64,000 nucleotides of DNA from CAVQBC01 sp963710665 (lineage in GTDB: Bacteria; Actinomycetota; Thermoleophilia; Solirubrobacterales; Solirubrobacteraceae). Position numbers and translations under genes: made by a program. Below the pieces are notes generated by a model. That model saw nothing but the letters and a program-made list of their open reading frames with translations, had not been told where the DNA came from and made no database searches. Shown here one piece after another: positions 53,980-61,701 of this stretch (its first letter is position 1; the number at the start of each line of letters is the position of its first letter). The stretch spans positions 248,001-312,000 of the forward strand of contig CAVQBC010000006.1 of assembly GCA_963710665.1 (NCBI GenBank), read 5' to 3'.

Positions 53980-54810
53980 GTGCTGCCCTACCGCATGAAC
54001 CGGCTGTTCCGCTCGTCGGGACGCTGCTTCGCGATCGCCGTCGACCATGGCTTCCCGGGCGAGACGCACATGCTGGAGGGCATCGAGGACATGGAGGCGG
54101 CGGTGGACGTGCTGGTGGGGGCTCGACCGGACGCGATCCTGCTCTCGCCCGGCCAGGCGGACCTCCTGCAGCGCCGGCCGGGGCGCGACAAGCCGGCGCT
54201 CATCCTGCGCTGCGACGTGCCCAACGTCTACGCGCCGGAGCCGCCGGCGGAGGCGTACTGCACGCTGCTCGGCGATCCGGTCGGCCAGGCCGTGCGCCTC
54301 GACGCCGCGGCGGTGATCGTCAACCTGCTCGAGGCGCCCGGGCAGCCGCGCCTGCGCGCCGCGTGCGTCGAGAACGTCCTGCGGCTGCGGGCCGAGTGCG
54401 ACCGCGCGGGCATGCCGCTGATGATCGAGCCGCTCGTGCTCAAGCCGGGCAGCGGCGGCTACGACATCGACGGCGACCTCGACCGGATCTGCGGCATCGT
54501 GCGCCAGGCGGTCGAGCTCGGCGCCGACGTCATCAAGGCCGACCCGCCGGCCGACCTCGCGGGCTACCACCGCGTGATCACGGTGGCGCGCGTCCCGGTG
54601 CTGGTCCGCGGCGGCGGGCGCGTGGGCGACCGCGAGGTCCTCGAGCGCACGCACGCGCTGCTCGGCCAGGGCGCGAAGGGGATCGTCTACGGGCGCAACA
54701 TCATCCAGCACCCCGACCCGGCCGGCATGGCGGGGGCGCTCGCCGCGCTCGTGCACGAGGGCGCCGAGCCGGCCGCGGCGCTGGACCGGCTCGGCGTGCC
54801 CGCGGGCTGA
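53980..54810 (+). CDS. DhnA/LsrF-type class I aldolase
   Basis: This 276-aa (beta/alpha)8 aldolase of the DeoC/FbaB/LacD superfamily is probably the step that cleaves a phosphorylated sugar. The start FAIAVDHGFPG (about 17-26) is the family mark. Lys186 in ADVIKADPP is the likely Schiff-base residue, and the phosphate-binding end reads VRGGGR and GIVYGRNIIQ. GTG 53980 is chosen because AAGGAGG sits 4 nt upstream; ATG 53995 is too far. It is under operator 2. The substrate could be a ketose 1-phosphate or 1,6-bisphosphate. Confidence 0.85.
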   Translation: MLPYRMNRLFRSSGRCFAIAVDHGFPGETHMLEGIEDMEAAVDVLVGARPDAILLSPGQADLLQRRPGRDKPALILRCDVPNVYAPEPPAEAYCTLLGDPVGQAVRLDAAAVIVNLLEAPGQPRLRAACVENVLRLRAECDRAGMPLMIEPLVLKPGSGGYDIDGDLDRICGIVRQAVELGADVIKADPPADLAGYHRVITVARVPVLVRGGGRVGDREVLERTHALLGQGAKGIVYGRNIIQHPDPAGMAGALAALVHEGAEPAAALDRLGVPAG

Positions 54811-54817
54811 GGACCGT

Positions 54818-56191
54818 CTATCCGGGCGGGACGTTCTGGTTGCGGCGCAGGACGTTGTTCGGGTCGTGGCGCCGCTTGAGCGCCCGCAGGCGGTCGAACG
54901 TCTCGGCGCCGAACGCGGCCCGCACGCGCTCGATCGGCTCGTCGGCCTGCATGTAGTTCACGTAGCCGCCGCCGCGGACCGACCACGGCTCCACGGCCGC
55001 CGCCGTCTCCCGCGCCCACGCCATCTCCTCGGCGTCGTGGGCGGGGTCCTGCCACTCGGCCATCGCGCTGATGTTGAAGGCGGCGCCCCGGAAGGCGACG
55101 GCGCCGGCGTCGCCGTCGGCGTCCTTGGGCGCGCCGTGCAGCGACTCGATGAGGATCTGCCCCGGCGGCCGCCCGAGCGCGACCATGCGCCCCACCAGCT
55201 CGTCGATCAGCTCGTCCGGCAGCTCGCGGACGAAGTGGCCCTTCCAGTAGTTGCGGTCCTGGCCGTAGGTGGGGTTGAACACGTGCTGCTGGCCGATGAA
55301 CGCGTGCCGGCGCAGCCCGTCGCCCAGCAGGCCTGGGCCCGCGCGCAGGGTGCGCAGGTCGTCCGGGTCGCCGGCCGGCCCCGTGTAGCAGGGCGCGACG
55401 ATGAGCAGCGGCTCGACGTCGTCGTCCGCCGCGAGCACCGCCGCGCAGCTGAGGTCGCGGGGCGAGCGCGCGGCGAGGTCCCGGAAGCGCCGCAGCGCCT
55501 CGCCGACCCCCTCGGCGCCGCGGTACACGATCCGCCCGCCGACGACGTGCCTGAGCGGGTGCAGGCGGAACTCCAGCTGCGTCGCCACGCCGAAGTTGCC
55601 CCCACCGCCGCGCAGCCCCCACAGCAGCTCGGCGTCGTCGCCGGCGCTCGCCCGGACCACGGTGCCGTCGGGGCGGACGACCTCCGCGCCGACGAGGTGG
55701 TCGCAGGTCAGCCCGTGCTGCGCCGTCAGGTGCCCGATCCCGCCGCCGAACGTCAGTCCGGCCACGCCGGTGGTCCCCACGACGCCGCCCGGCGTGACGA
55801 GCCCGTGCGTCTGCGTCGAGGTGTCGAAGTCGAGCCACGTCGCGCCGCCCTGCGAGCGCGCGATCCCGGCGGAGCCGTCCACGTCGACCTTGCGCATGAG
55901 CGAGAGGTCGATCACGAGCCCGTCGTCGCAGACGCAGTGCCCGGCGGGGTTGTGCCCGCCGCCGCGCACCGCCACCTCGAGCCCGTGGGTGCGCGCGAAG
56001 TCGAACGCGGTCCCGACGTCGCCGGCGCCGAGGACGCGCACGATGACCGCCGGCCGGCGGTCGATCAGGGCGTTGTACGAGCGCCGCACCGAGTCGTATC
56101 CGGCGTCGGCGGGGGCGATGACCGCCCCGGCCACCGACCGCCGCAGCTCGCCGAGGCTTCCGTCCAGCGCCGCGGAGTTGTCGTCACTCAC
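54818..56191 (-). CDS. FAD-binding oxidoreductase (berberine bridge type)
   Basis: This 457-aa flavoprotein has the FAD_binding_4 domain: VAVRGGGHNPAGHCV (His likely linked covalently to FAD) and GVVGTTGVAGLTFGGGIGHLT (about residues 130-150). The berberine-bridge C-terminal NYMQADEPIERVRAAFG ends with RRHDPNNVLRRNQN. Members oxidise sugars, alcohols or alkaloids using oxygen or deazaflavin. AAGGAGGACCA precedes the GTG start. It is convergent with the aldolase, 8 bp apart, so a functional link to the sugar cluster is possible but not shown. Confidence 0.88.
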   Translation of the reverse strand: MSDDNSAALDGSLGELRRSVAGAVIAPADAGYDSVRRSYNALIDRRPAVIVRVLGAGDVGTAFDFARTHGLEVAVRGGGHNPAGHCVCDDGLVIDLSLMRKVDVDGSAGIARSQGGATWLDFDTSTQTHGLVTPGGVVGTTGVAGLTFGGGIGHLTAQHGLTCDHLVGAEVVRPDGTVVRASAGDDAELLWGLRGGGGNFGVATQLEFRLHPLRHVVGGRIVYRGAEGVGEALRRFRDLAARSPRDLSCAAVLAADDDVEPLLIVAPCYTGPAGDPDDLRTLRAGPGLLGDGLRRHAFIGQQHVFNPTYGQDRNYWKGHFVRELPDELIDELVGRMVALGRPPGQILIESLHGAPKDADGDAGAVAFRGAAFNISAMAEWQDPAHDAEEMAWARETAAAVEPWSVRGGGYVNYMQADEPIERVRAAFGAETFDRLRALKRRHDPNNVLRRNQNVPPG

Positions 56192-56379
56192 TGGTCCTCC
56201 TTCGCTCGGTTGCCCCCGGTTAGACCGGGCGGGGGCCGCGGGCTCATCGCAGCATCGACGATCGGCGGGAACCTTGTCGCGGTCAGCGGAGCCGGAGTAG
56301 CGGCCCGGTCCGAGCGATGAGATCCCGGCCCGGTGGCGGTCTCACGAGGTGACCGTCACCGAACACTGGAGAGGACATC

Positions 56380-57801
56380 ATGCAACGAGGACTGCGTCGT
56401 GTCGTGCTGGCCGGGCTCCTCGCCGGCCTGCTCGGCGTCGGCTGCGCGGCGACGGCGGTCGCGTCGGCCGCGGCGGACACCGACGGCCGGCGCTCGCTCA
56501 CCGGCTCGATCGACGGCGCGGCGTACCGGATCGAGGTCCCGGAGCGCTGGAACGGCACGCTCGTGCTCTACAGCCACGGCTACTACCCGCCGGGCTTCCC
56601 GTCGTTCGGCCTCCCGGTCACCAACCGCCCGCCGGACCGCTCGGAGACCGAGGCGTGGCTGCTCGAGCACGGCTACGCACTGGCGGCGTCGCAGTTCAAG
56701 GAGGGCGGCACGGGCTATCAGATCGAGAGCGCGCTGCAGGACCAGACCGCGCTGCTGGACCACTTCTCCGGCGCGGTCGGGCGGCCACGCCGCACGGTCG
56801 CCACCGGCCAGTCGCTGGGGGCCACGATCGCGGTCCTGCTGGCCGAGCGCAACCCCGGCCGCTTCGACGGCGTCGCGACGATGTGCGGCGGCTACGACCC
56901 GCAGGGGATGTTCAACGCCGTGCTCGACATGAACTTCGCGATCAAGACGCTGCTCGCCCCCGGGCAGGACATCGACCTCGTGCGCCCGCGCGACGCCGCC
57001 GCGAGCACCGAGGCGCTCGTGCAGGCGATCCAGCAGGCGCTCGCGACGCCGCAGGGACGAGCGCGGCTGTCCCTCGCCGGCGCGTTCAACAACGTCGTCG
57101 GCTGGTACGACGCCCACGGGCCGCAGCCCACCGACCTCACCGAGTCGATCCGCCAGCAGGCCTCGTGGCTGCAGAACGCCTACGTCCTCGGCCTCGGCCC
57201 GGGCGCGCGGGTGGACCTCGAGCGCAAGGCGGGCGGCAACCCGTCCTCCAACGCCGGCGTCGACTACCGGCGCCAGCTCGCGCGGTCGGCCCGCAAGGAC
57301 ATCGTCCGCCGCGCCTACAGCGAGGCCGGGCTGAGCCTGCGCGACGACCTCGACCGGCTGGCGGACGCGCCGCGCATCTCCGCCGACCCGGGGGCGGTCG
57401 ACTACATGTACCGCTACGGCGTCCCGCAGGGCCGCACGCCGGTGCCCGTCATCACCATGCACAGCACCGGCGACGGCGGCGCGGTGCCCGACCACGAGCG
57501 CTGGTACGCCGCGCAGGTCCGGCGCGCCGGCGATCCGGGCAAGCTCCGTCAGCTCTACGTCGGGCGCGGGAACCACTGCTCGTTCAGCGCGGCCGACGAG
57601 CTCACGGAGCTGCGCACGCTGTTCGAGCGCATCGAGACCGGCCGCTGGCCCGACACGAGCCCCGAGCGGACGAACCAGGAGTCGGCCGCGTTCGGCGATC
57701 CGTTCTCGCTCGTCCTCGACCTGGGGACGTTCACCGACGCGCCGATGCCGCCGGCGTTCACCGAGTTCACGCCGCCGCAGCCCCTGCGGCCGTCGCGGTA
57801 G
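56380..57801 (+). CDS. exported alpha/beta hydrolase
   Basis: This 473-aa secreted hydrolase has a signal peptide at residues 1-32 (VVLAGLLAGLLGVGC then AATAVASAAA) and an alpha/beta-hydrolase core. The nucleophile elbow is ATGQSLGATIAVLL, and the catalytic-type His is in GRGNHCSFSAADE near the C terminus. The Asp may be in HSTGDGGAVPDHERW. It is related to the tannase/feruloyl-esterase-like lipase group. The Cys after the signal is not a canonical lipobox. A long GC hairpin follows its stop. Confidence 0.78.
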   Translation: MQRGLRRVVLAGLLAGLLGVGCAATAVASAAADTDGRRSLTGSIDGAAYRIEVPERWNGTLVLYSHGYYPPGFPSFGLPVTNRPPDRSETEAWLLEHGYALAASQFKEGGTGYQIESALQDQTALLDHFSGAVGRPRRTVATGQSLGATIAVLLAERNPGRFDGVATMCGGYDPQGMFNAVLDMNFAIKTLLAPGQDIDLVRPRDAAASTEALVQAIQQALATPQGRARLSLAGAFNNVVGWYDAHGPQPTDLTESIRQQASWLQNAYVLGLGPGARVDLERKAGGNPSSNAGVDYRRQLARSARKDIVRRAYSEAGLSLRDDLDRLADAPRISADPGAVDYMYRYGVPQGRTPVPVITMHSTGDGGAVPDHERWYAAQVRRAGDPGKLRQLYVGRGNHCSFSAADELTELRTLFERIETGRWPDTSPERTNQESAAFGDPFSLVLDLGTFTDAPMPPAFTEFTPPQPLRPSR

Positions 57802-57814
57802 CCGCCGCCGTCCG

Positions 57815-57855
57815 CCGCCGCCGCTCCGCCCGGGCGCCGGGCGGGGCGGCGGCGG
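57815..57855 (+). terminator. 19-bp GC hairpin
   Basis: The arms 57815-57833 and 57837-57855 pair over 19 bp with one G-T wobble around loop GCG. It lies 14 nt after the hydrolase stop. There is no T-tract. Confidence 0.6.
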
Positions 57856-57866
57856 GCCGTTCCGGT

Positions 57867-57872
57867 CATGCT
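57867..57872 (+). promoter_or_regulatory. -10-like hexamer before the acyl-CoA dehydrogenase
   Basis: CATGCT lies 6 nt before the ATG at 57879. It is weaker than the TANNNT sites but has the same spacing. Confidence 0.3.
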
Positions 57873-57878
57873 TGCGCG

Positions 57879-59081
57879 ATGACCACCCAGCCCCTTCCCT
57901 ACGCGCACCTCGGCGAGGCGCTCGCGACCGACTACTTCCAGGTCCGCGAGGAGTTCTCCGACGAGGAGTGGGAGCACTTCATCGCCACGCGCCGCTTCGT
58001 CGACCGGGAGGTGCTGCCGGTCATCAACGACTACTGGGAGGCGGAGGAGCTCCCGTGGCCGCTCCTGCGCCGCCTCCCGGAGCTGGGGCTGCTGGGCGAG
58101 GACATCCGCGGGTACGGCTGCCCGGGCATGACGCCGCTGGCGCGGGGGCTGGTCAACATGGAGCTCCACCGCGGCGACGGGAGCGTCGGCACGTTTCTCG
58201 GCGTGCAGTCGGGGCTGGCGATGAAGTCGATCGACATGCACGGCTCCGAGGCGCAGAAGGAGCGCTGGCTGCCGGCGCTCGCGCGGCTCGACGCGGTCGG
58301 GGCCTTCGCGCTGACCGAGCCCGACCACGGCTCGGACTCCGTGGCGCTGGAGACGACCGCGCGGCGCGCGGGCGACGGCTGGGTGCTCGACGGCGCCAAG
58401 CGCTGGATCGGCAACGCGTCGATCGCCGACGTGGTGGTGGTGTGGGCACGCTCGGACGAGGACGGCCAGGTCAAGGGGTTCCTGGTCGAGAAGGACATGC
58501 CCGGGTTCGAGGCGACGACGATGACGGGCAAGGGCGCCTCGCGCGCGATCTGGCAGGCCGACATCCGCCTCGACGGCGTCGCGGTCCCCGAGAGCTCGCG
58601 TCTGCCGGGCGCCGAGCGCTTCAAGGACGCCGGCCGCGTGCTCGTCACGACGCGCATCACCTGCGCGTGGGGCGCGCTCGGGCATGCGGTCGCGGCGTAC
58701 GACGCGGCGCTGACCTACAGCAAGCAGCGCAAGCAGTTCGGGCGGCCCCTGTGCTCGTTCCAGATCGTCCAGGACCGGCTCGTGAAGATGCTCGCGGACG
58801 TCACCGCGATGCAGCTCTACTGCATGCAGCTCGCGCGCCTGGAGACCACCGGCCGGCTCACGGACACCATCGCGGGGCTCGCCAAGCTGCACAACACGCG
58901 CAAGGCCCGCCACGTGATCGCGGAGGCCCGGGACCTGCTCGGCGGCAACGGCGTGCTGCTCGAGAACCACGTGATCCGCCACATGGGCGACATCGAGGTG
59001 ATCCACACCTACGAGGGCACCGAGACCATGCAGGCGCTGATCGTCGGCCGCGACATCACGGGCGTCGGCGCCTTCGCGTGA
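57879..59081 (+). CDS. acyl-CoA dehydrogenase, glutaryl-CoA dehydrogenase-like
   Basis: This 400-aa FAD enzyme has LGEDIRGYGCPGMTPLARGLV, GAFALTEPDHGSDSVALET (the FAD-site segment), WARSDEDGQVKGFLVEK, QFGRPLCSFQIVQDRL and LLGGNGVLLENHVIRHMGD. The catalytic base is the Glu of HTYEGTETMQALIVG. These patches resemble glutaryl-CoA dehydrogenase, which oxidises and decarboxylates glutaryl-CoA in lysine/tryptophan breakdown; a different acyl-CoA is possible. It is a single gene flanked by hairpins on both sides. Confidence 0.87.
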   Translation: MTTQPLPYAHLGEALATDYFQVREEFSDEEWEHFIATRRFVDREVLPVINDYWEAEELPWPLLRRLPELGLLGEDIRGYGCPGMTPLARGLVNMELHRGDGSVGTFLGVQSGLAMKSIDMHGSEAQKERWLPALARLDAVGAFALTEPDHGSDSVALETTARRAGDGWVLDGAKRWIGNASIADVVVVWARSDEDGQVKGFLVEKDMPGFEATTMTGKGASRAIWQADIRLDGVAVPESSRLPGAERFKDAGRVLVTTRITCAWGALGHAVAAYDAALTYSKQRKQFGRPLCSFQIVQDRLVKMLADVTAMQLYCMQLARLETTGRLTDTIAGLAKLHNTRKARHVIAEARDLLGGNGVLLENHVIRHMGDIEVIHTYEGTETMQALIVGRDITGVGAFA

Positions 59082-59084
59082 TCT

Positions 59085-59104
59085 GCGCGCCGCTCGCGGC
59101 GCGC
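59085..59104. terminator. hairpin between convergent genes
   Basis: GCGCGCCG, loop CTCG, CGGCGCGC. It is an 8-bp perfect stem in the 25-bp gap between the dehydrogenase and the minus-strand gene at 59107. Confidence 0.5.
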
Positions 59105-59106
59105 GC

Positions 59107-59463
59107 TCACCGCCCGGCGAGCCAGTCGTTCACGCCGACCGGCTCGCTGCCGTGCCACTGGGCCCTCACGGCGAGCCGGATCAGCTCCTCCGGGTCGCGG
59201 TCGTACCGCGCGTCCCCGCCGTGGGCGGCCAGGTAGAGGGCGACGGCGCTCGCCACCGAGACCGCCGGATCCTCGCCCTCGTAGTCGGCGCCCTCGAGCG
59301 CGATCGCCAGGCGCTCCTCCAGGTTCTCGACGGCCGTCACCGGCTCGTCGTCGTCCTCGAACTGGGCCTCGAGGCGCCCGAGCCGCTCCTCGCGACCGTC
59401 CGGGTCGCAGACTTCGACGGCCCGGCGCACGACTTCGGCCACCGTGAGAGTGTGGCGCTCCAC
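59107..59463 (-). CDS. hypothetical protein
   Basis: This 118-aa acidic protein is mainly helical (LTVAEVVRRAVEVCDPDG, then DDDEPVTAVENLEERLAIALEG). It ends with a conserved-looking WHGSEPVGVNDWLAGR tail. GTG 59463 starts 5 nt after the stop of the M23-like gene, so the two are likely co-transcribed. No family is recognised. Confidence 0.6.
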   Translation of the reverse strand: MERHTLTVAEVVRRAVEVCDPDGREERLGRLEAQFEDDDEPVTAVENLEERLAIALEGADYEGEDPAVSVASAVALYLAAHGGDARYDRDPEELIRLAVRAQWHGSEPVGVNDWLAGR

Positions 59464-59468
59464 GCGGC

Positions 59469-60671
59469 TCAGCCCCCGAAGCGCACCACGGTCGATTGGA
59501 GCGGGAGTTCCCCCCGCCGTTGCGCGACGGGGTCGAGCCGCTGGATGTCGGCGGGCGCCTGGCCCGTGAGGAACTGCTCGACGTTGGTCACCGAGCCGAC
59601 CAGCCCGAAGCGGGCGAACGTGTACGGGACGCCGTCCGAGGCAACCGGGTCGGGTCCGTCGCTGAGCTGGAAGTGCAGATGTGCGCCGCCGGTCTGTCCT
59701 GAGTTGCCGACCCGGCCGAGCACGTCGCCGGTGCGCACCCGCTGACCGCGCCGCACCCGCACGCTCCCCGTCTGGAGGTGGGCGTAGGTCGCGTACCGGC
59801 CGCCGCGGAGCCGGAGCACGACGTGGTTGCCGAGGGTCGTCACCGGGTTGAAGCTGGACGCGGGCGGCTCCATCAGCGGGGTGTTCTCCGGCTGGTCGTT
59901 GCCCGTGCTCACGACGCGCCCGCCGGCGACGGCGTAGACCGGATCGCCGAACGTGAAGAAGCTCTCGTTGCGGGAGAGGTCCCCGGCGCCCCCGCGGCCC
60001 TGGGCGTCGATCTGGATGAAGTCGCTCGCGAACCGCTCGGAGAGCCAGGGCGTCCCGTCGACCGCGGCGATCGCCGTCCGGTGCGGGCTGAGGCCACAGC
60101 ACCCGTTGAAGTTCAGGTACTGGCCGCCGCGCAGCGGCGGCGCGAGCGACACCGCCTGTCGCCGGGTCACCCGCGTGCGCGCCGCGTCGAAGGTGAAGTC
60201 GCGCGTCTCGCCCCCGAGGGTCGCGCGGACGCTCATGCGGTGCACGAGCGCGCCCGGGACCTGGCGGGCGCGCCGCAGCACCAGGTCCAGCCAGAGCTTC
60301 CCGCCCTCGCTGGCCTCGAGCGAGGCCGTGGGCTGCCAGGCGAAGGTGGTCATCACCGTGGGGACCTGGTCCCCGGCGACGCGCAGCAGCGGACGGCCCC
60401 GTCCCGTACGCACGGCCAGCGACAGGACGTCGACGTGGACGCCCGCGTCGTTCTGCAGCAGGATCTCGTAGACGACGTGGATCCGCCCGTCGGTCCCCTT
60501 CACCGGCGCCGGCTGCGCGAGGACGGTCGCGATCAGCGGCGTGAACTGCGGCGCCGCCTGCGCGGGAGCGGCGAGCGCAAGGAGCGCCGCGACGAGGACG
60601 ACACCGCAGACCACCCCGCGGCGCGGACCCACACTGCGTGATGTCCAGCGCTTCGCCTGGGGCGTGACCAT
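59469..60671 (-). CDS. exported M23/LytM-like peptidase domain protein
   Basis: This 400-aa protein has a signal peptide (GVVCGVVLVAALLALAAPAQA, about 18-39) and a beta-rich middle. A C-terminal LytM-like fold reads GDPVYAVAGGRVV, NHVVLRLRGGRYATYAHLQ, VRTGDVLGRVGNSGQTGGAHLHFQLSD. The HLHF motif and the YAHL His are present. The first zinc His (HxxxD before the core) is not clear; the segment reads CGLSPHRTAIAAVDG. Catalysis is therefore uncertain. It may bind or cut peptidoglycan. Confidence 0.8.
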   Translation of the reverse strand: MVTPQAKRWTSRSVGPRRGVVCGVVLVAALLALAAPAQAAPQFTPLIATVLAQPAPVKGTDGRIHVVYEILLQNDAGVHVDVLSLAVRTGRGRPLLRVAGDQVPTVMTTFAWQPTASLEASEGGKLWLDLVLRRARQVPGALVHRMSVRATLGGETRDFTFDAARTRVTRRQAVSLAPPLRGGQYLNFNGCCGLSPHRTAIAAVDGTPWLSERFASDFIQIDAQGRGGAGDLSRNESFFTFGDPVYAVAGGRVVSTGNDQPENTPLMEPPASSFNPVTTLGNHVVLRLRGGRYATYAHLQTGSVRVRRGQRVRTGDVLGRVGNSGQTGGAHLHFQLSDGPDPVASDGVPYTFARFGLVGSVTNVEQFLTGQAPADIQRLDPVAQRRGELPLQSTVVRFGG

Positions 60672-60798
60672 CGGGTACTCCTATCGCTTCGGTGGCGTGA
60701 GGCCAGGGCGACGCTATCCGAGAACGCGGCCGGCCGCGCGAACCTGGCACCCGCAGGAGGCAGCCGCGGGAGCGCCTCGCGGTCCACGCGGCGCGTCG

Positions 60799-60804
60799 TA
60801 GAGT
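60799..60804 (+). promoter_or_regulatory. -10-like hexamer before thioesterase gene
   Basis: TAGAGT lies 8 nt before the GTG at 60813. Confidence 0.4.
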
Positions 60805-60812
60805 CCGCCGCC

Positions 60813-61175
60813 GTGCCCGGCTTCGACGCCCACTACGGCCTCGAGCTCCTGAGCGCCGCGGACGGCGAGGCGCGGGCGCGTGTCCGCGTGCGCGAGCACC
60901 ACCGCCAGCCGGTGGGCCTCGTCCACGGCGGCCTGCTGGCCGCGATCGCGGAGTCGACCGCTGTGCGCGCCACCGCCCCGGCGGTGGACGGGGTCGCCCG
61001 CGGGCTCTCCGTCCAGACGAGCTTCCTGCGACCCGTGACCGCGGGAGACGTGCACGCGCTGGCCCGCTGCCGCCACCGCGGTCGCACGACGTGGGTGTGG
61101 GAGGTCGACCTCTCCGACGACGAGGGCCGCCTGTGCGCGCTCGCGCGCGTGACCGTCGCGATCCGGCCCGTCTAG
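60813..61175 (+). CDS. PaaI-type hotdog thioesterase
   Basis: This 120-aa hotdog-fold protein has the family motif GLVHGGLLAAIAESTAV and SVQTSFLRPVTAGDVHA. Enzymes of this group hydrolyse aryl- or acyl-CoA thioesters; the substrate is unknown. The catalytic acid is probably the Glu in AIAES. GTG 60813 fits the leaderless pattern. It converges with the 61172 gene, overlapping it by 4 bp. Confidence 0.82.
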   Translation: MPGFDAHYGLELLSAADGEARARVRVREHHRQPVGLVHGGLLAAIAESTAVRATAPAVDGVARGLSVQTSFLRPVTAGDVHALARCRHRGRTTWVWEVDLSDDEGRLCALARVTVAIRPV

Positions 61176-61696
61176 GCGCCGCGCCCGAGCCAGTGCTCGG
61201 CGAAGGCGCGCAGGCGCGGATCGTCCGGGCCGTCGGCGCGCAGCAGCCGCCGCCACGCGGCGGCCGTCACCGGGCCGACGCCCGGCCGGCGCACCAGGAC
61301 CACCGACTGTCCCGCGGCGGCGACCTCCGCGTCGAACCGGCCGGCGAGGTCGCGCTGCAGGGCCACGAGCGCCGCCGGCGGCCGCGTGCCCGGGTAGAAG
61401 ATCACGACGTCGCCGAGCTCGAGGGCGTGCAGCACCTCGTCGTCGCTGAGCTCCTGCCGGTCGCGGGTGATGAGCTCCGCCCGGTGCGGACCGCTCGTGG
61501 GCGGGGACGCCGGCGGGCTGTCAGGGGCGCGCTCGCCGCCCTCGAGGTGGCGGGCGCCCTTGTCGGGCTGGAGCTCGCCGGGGCCACTCGCCGGCGCCAC
61601 CGGCGCCTCGTCGCGCGCGCCGAGCGCCAGCAGCGCCCCGACCGCCACGACGACGGCGAGCACCCCCACGGCGACGACGATCGCGAGGCTGCGCAT
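61172..61696 (-). CDS. membrane-anchored protein, DUF3105-like
   Basis: This 174-aa protein has one N-terminal helix (IVVAVGVLAVVVAVGALLAL), a Pro/Glu/Gly-rich linker with PPTSGPH, and a globular C-terminal half reading LELGDVVIFYPGTRPPAAL, VVLVRRPGVG and TAAAWRRLLRADG. This pattern recalls DUF3105 proteins, whose function is unknown. It starts 5 nt after the WS/DGAT stop, so it is probably in the same operon. Confidence 0.65.
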   Translation of the reverse strand: MRSLAIVVAVGVLAVVVAVGALLALGARDEAPVAPASGPGELQPDKGARHLEGGERAPDSPPASPPTSGPHRAELITRDRQELSDDEVLHALELGDVVIFYPGTRPPAALVALQRDLAGRFDAEVAAAGQSVVLVRRPGVGPVTAAAWRRLLRADGPDDPRLRAFAEHWLGRGA

Positions 61697-61701
61697 CCGG
61701 C

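Noticed and set aside
46666..54810. The cluster as an AI-2 (lsr) system because of the FGGY kinase and LsrF-like aldolase
   Set aside because: There is no LsrR, no LsrG-type gene, and the transporter has one ATPase domain and one permease; the ManA-like isomerase and LacC/FruK-type kinase fit sugar catabolism better.
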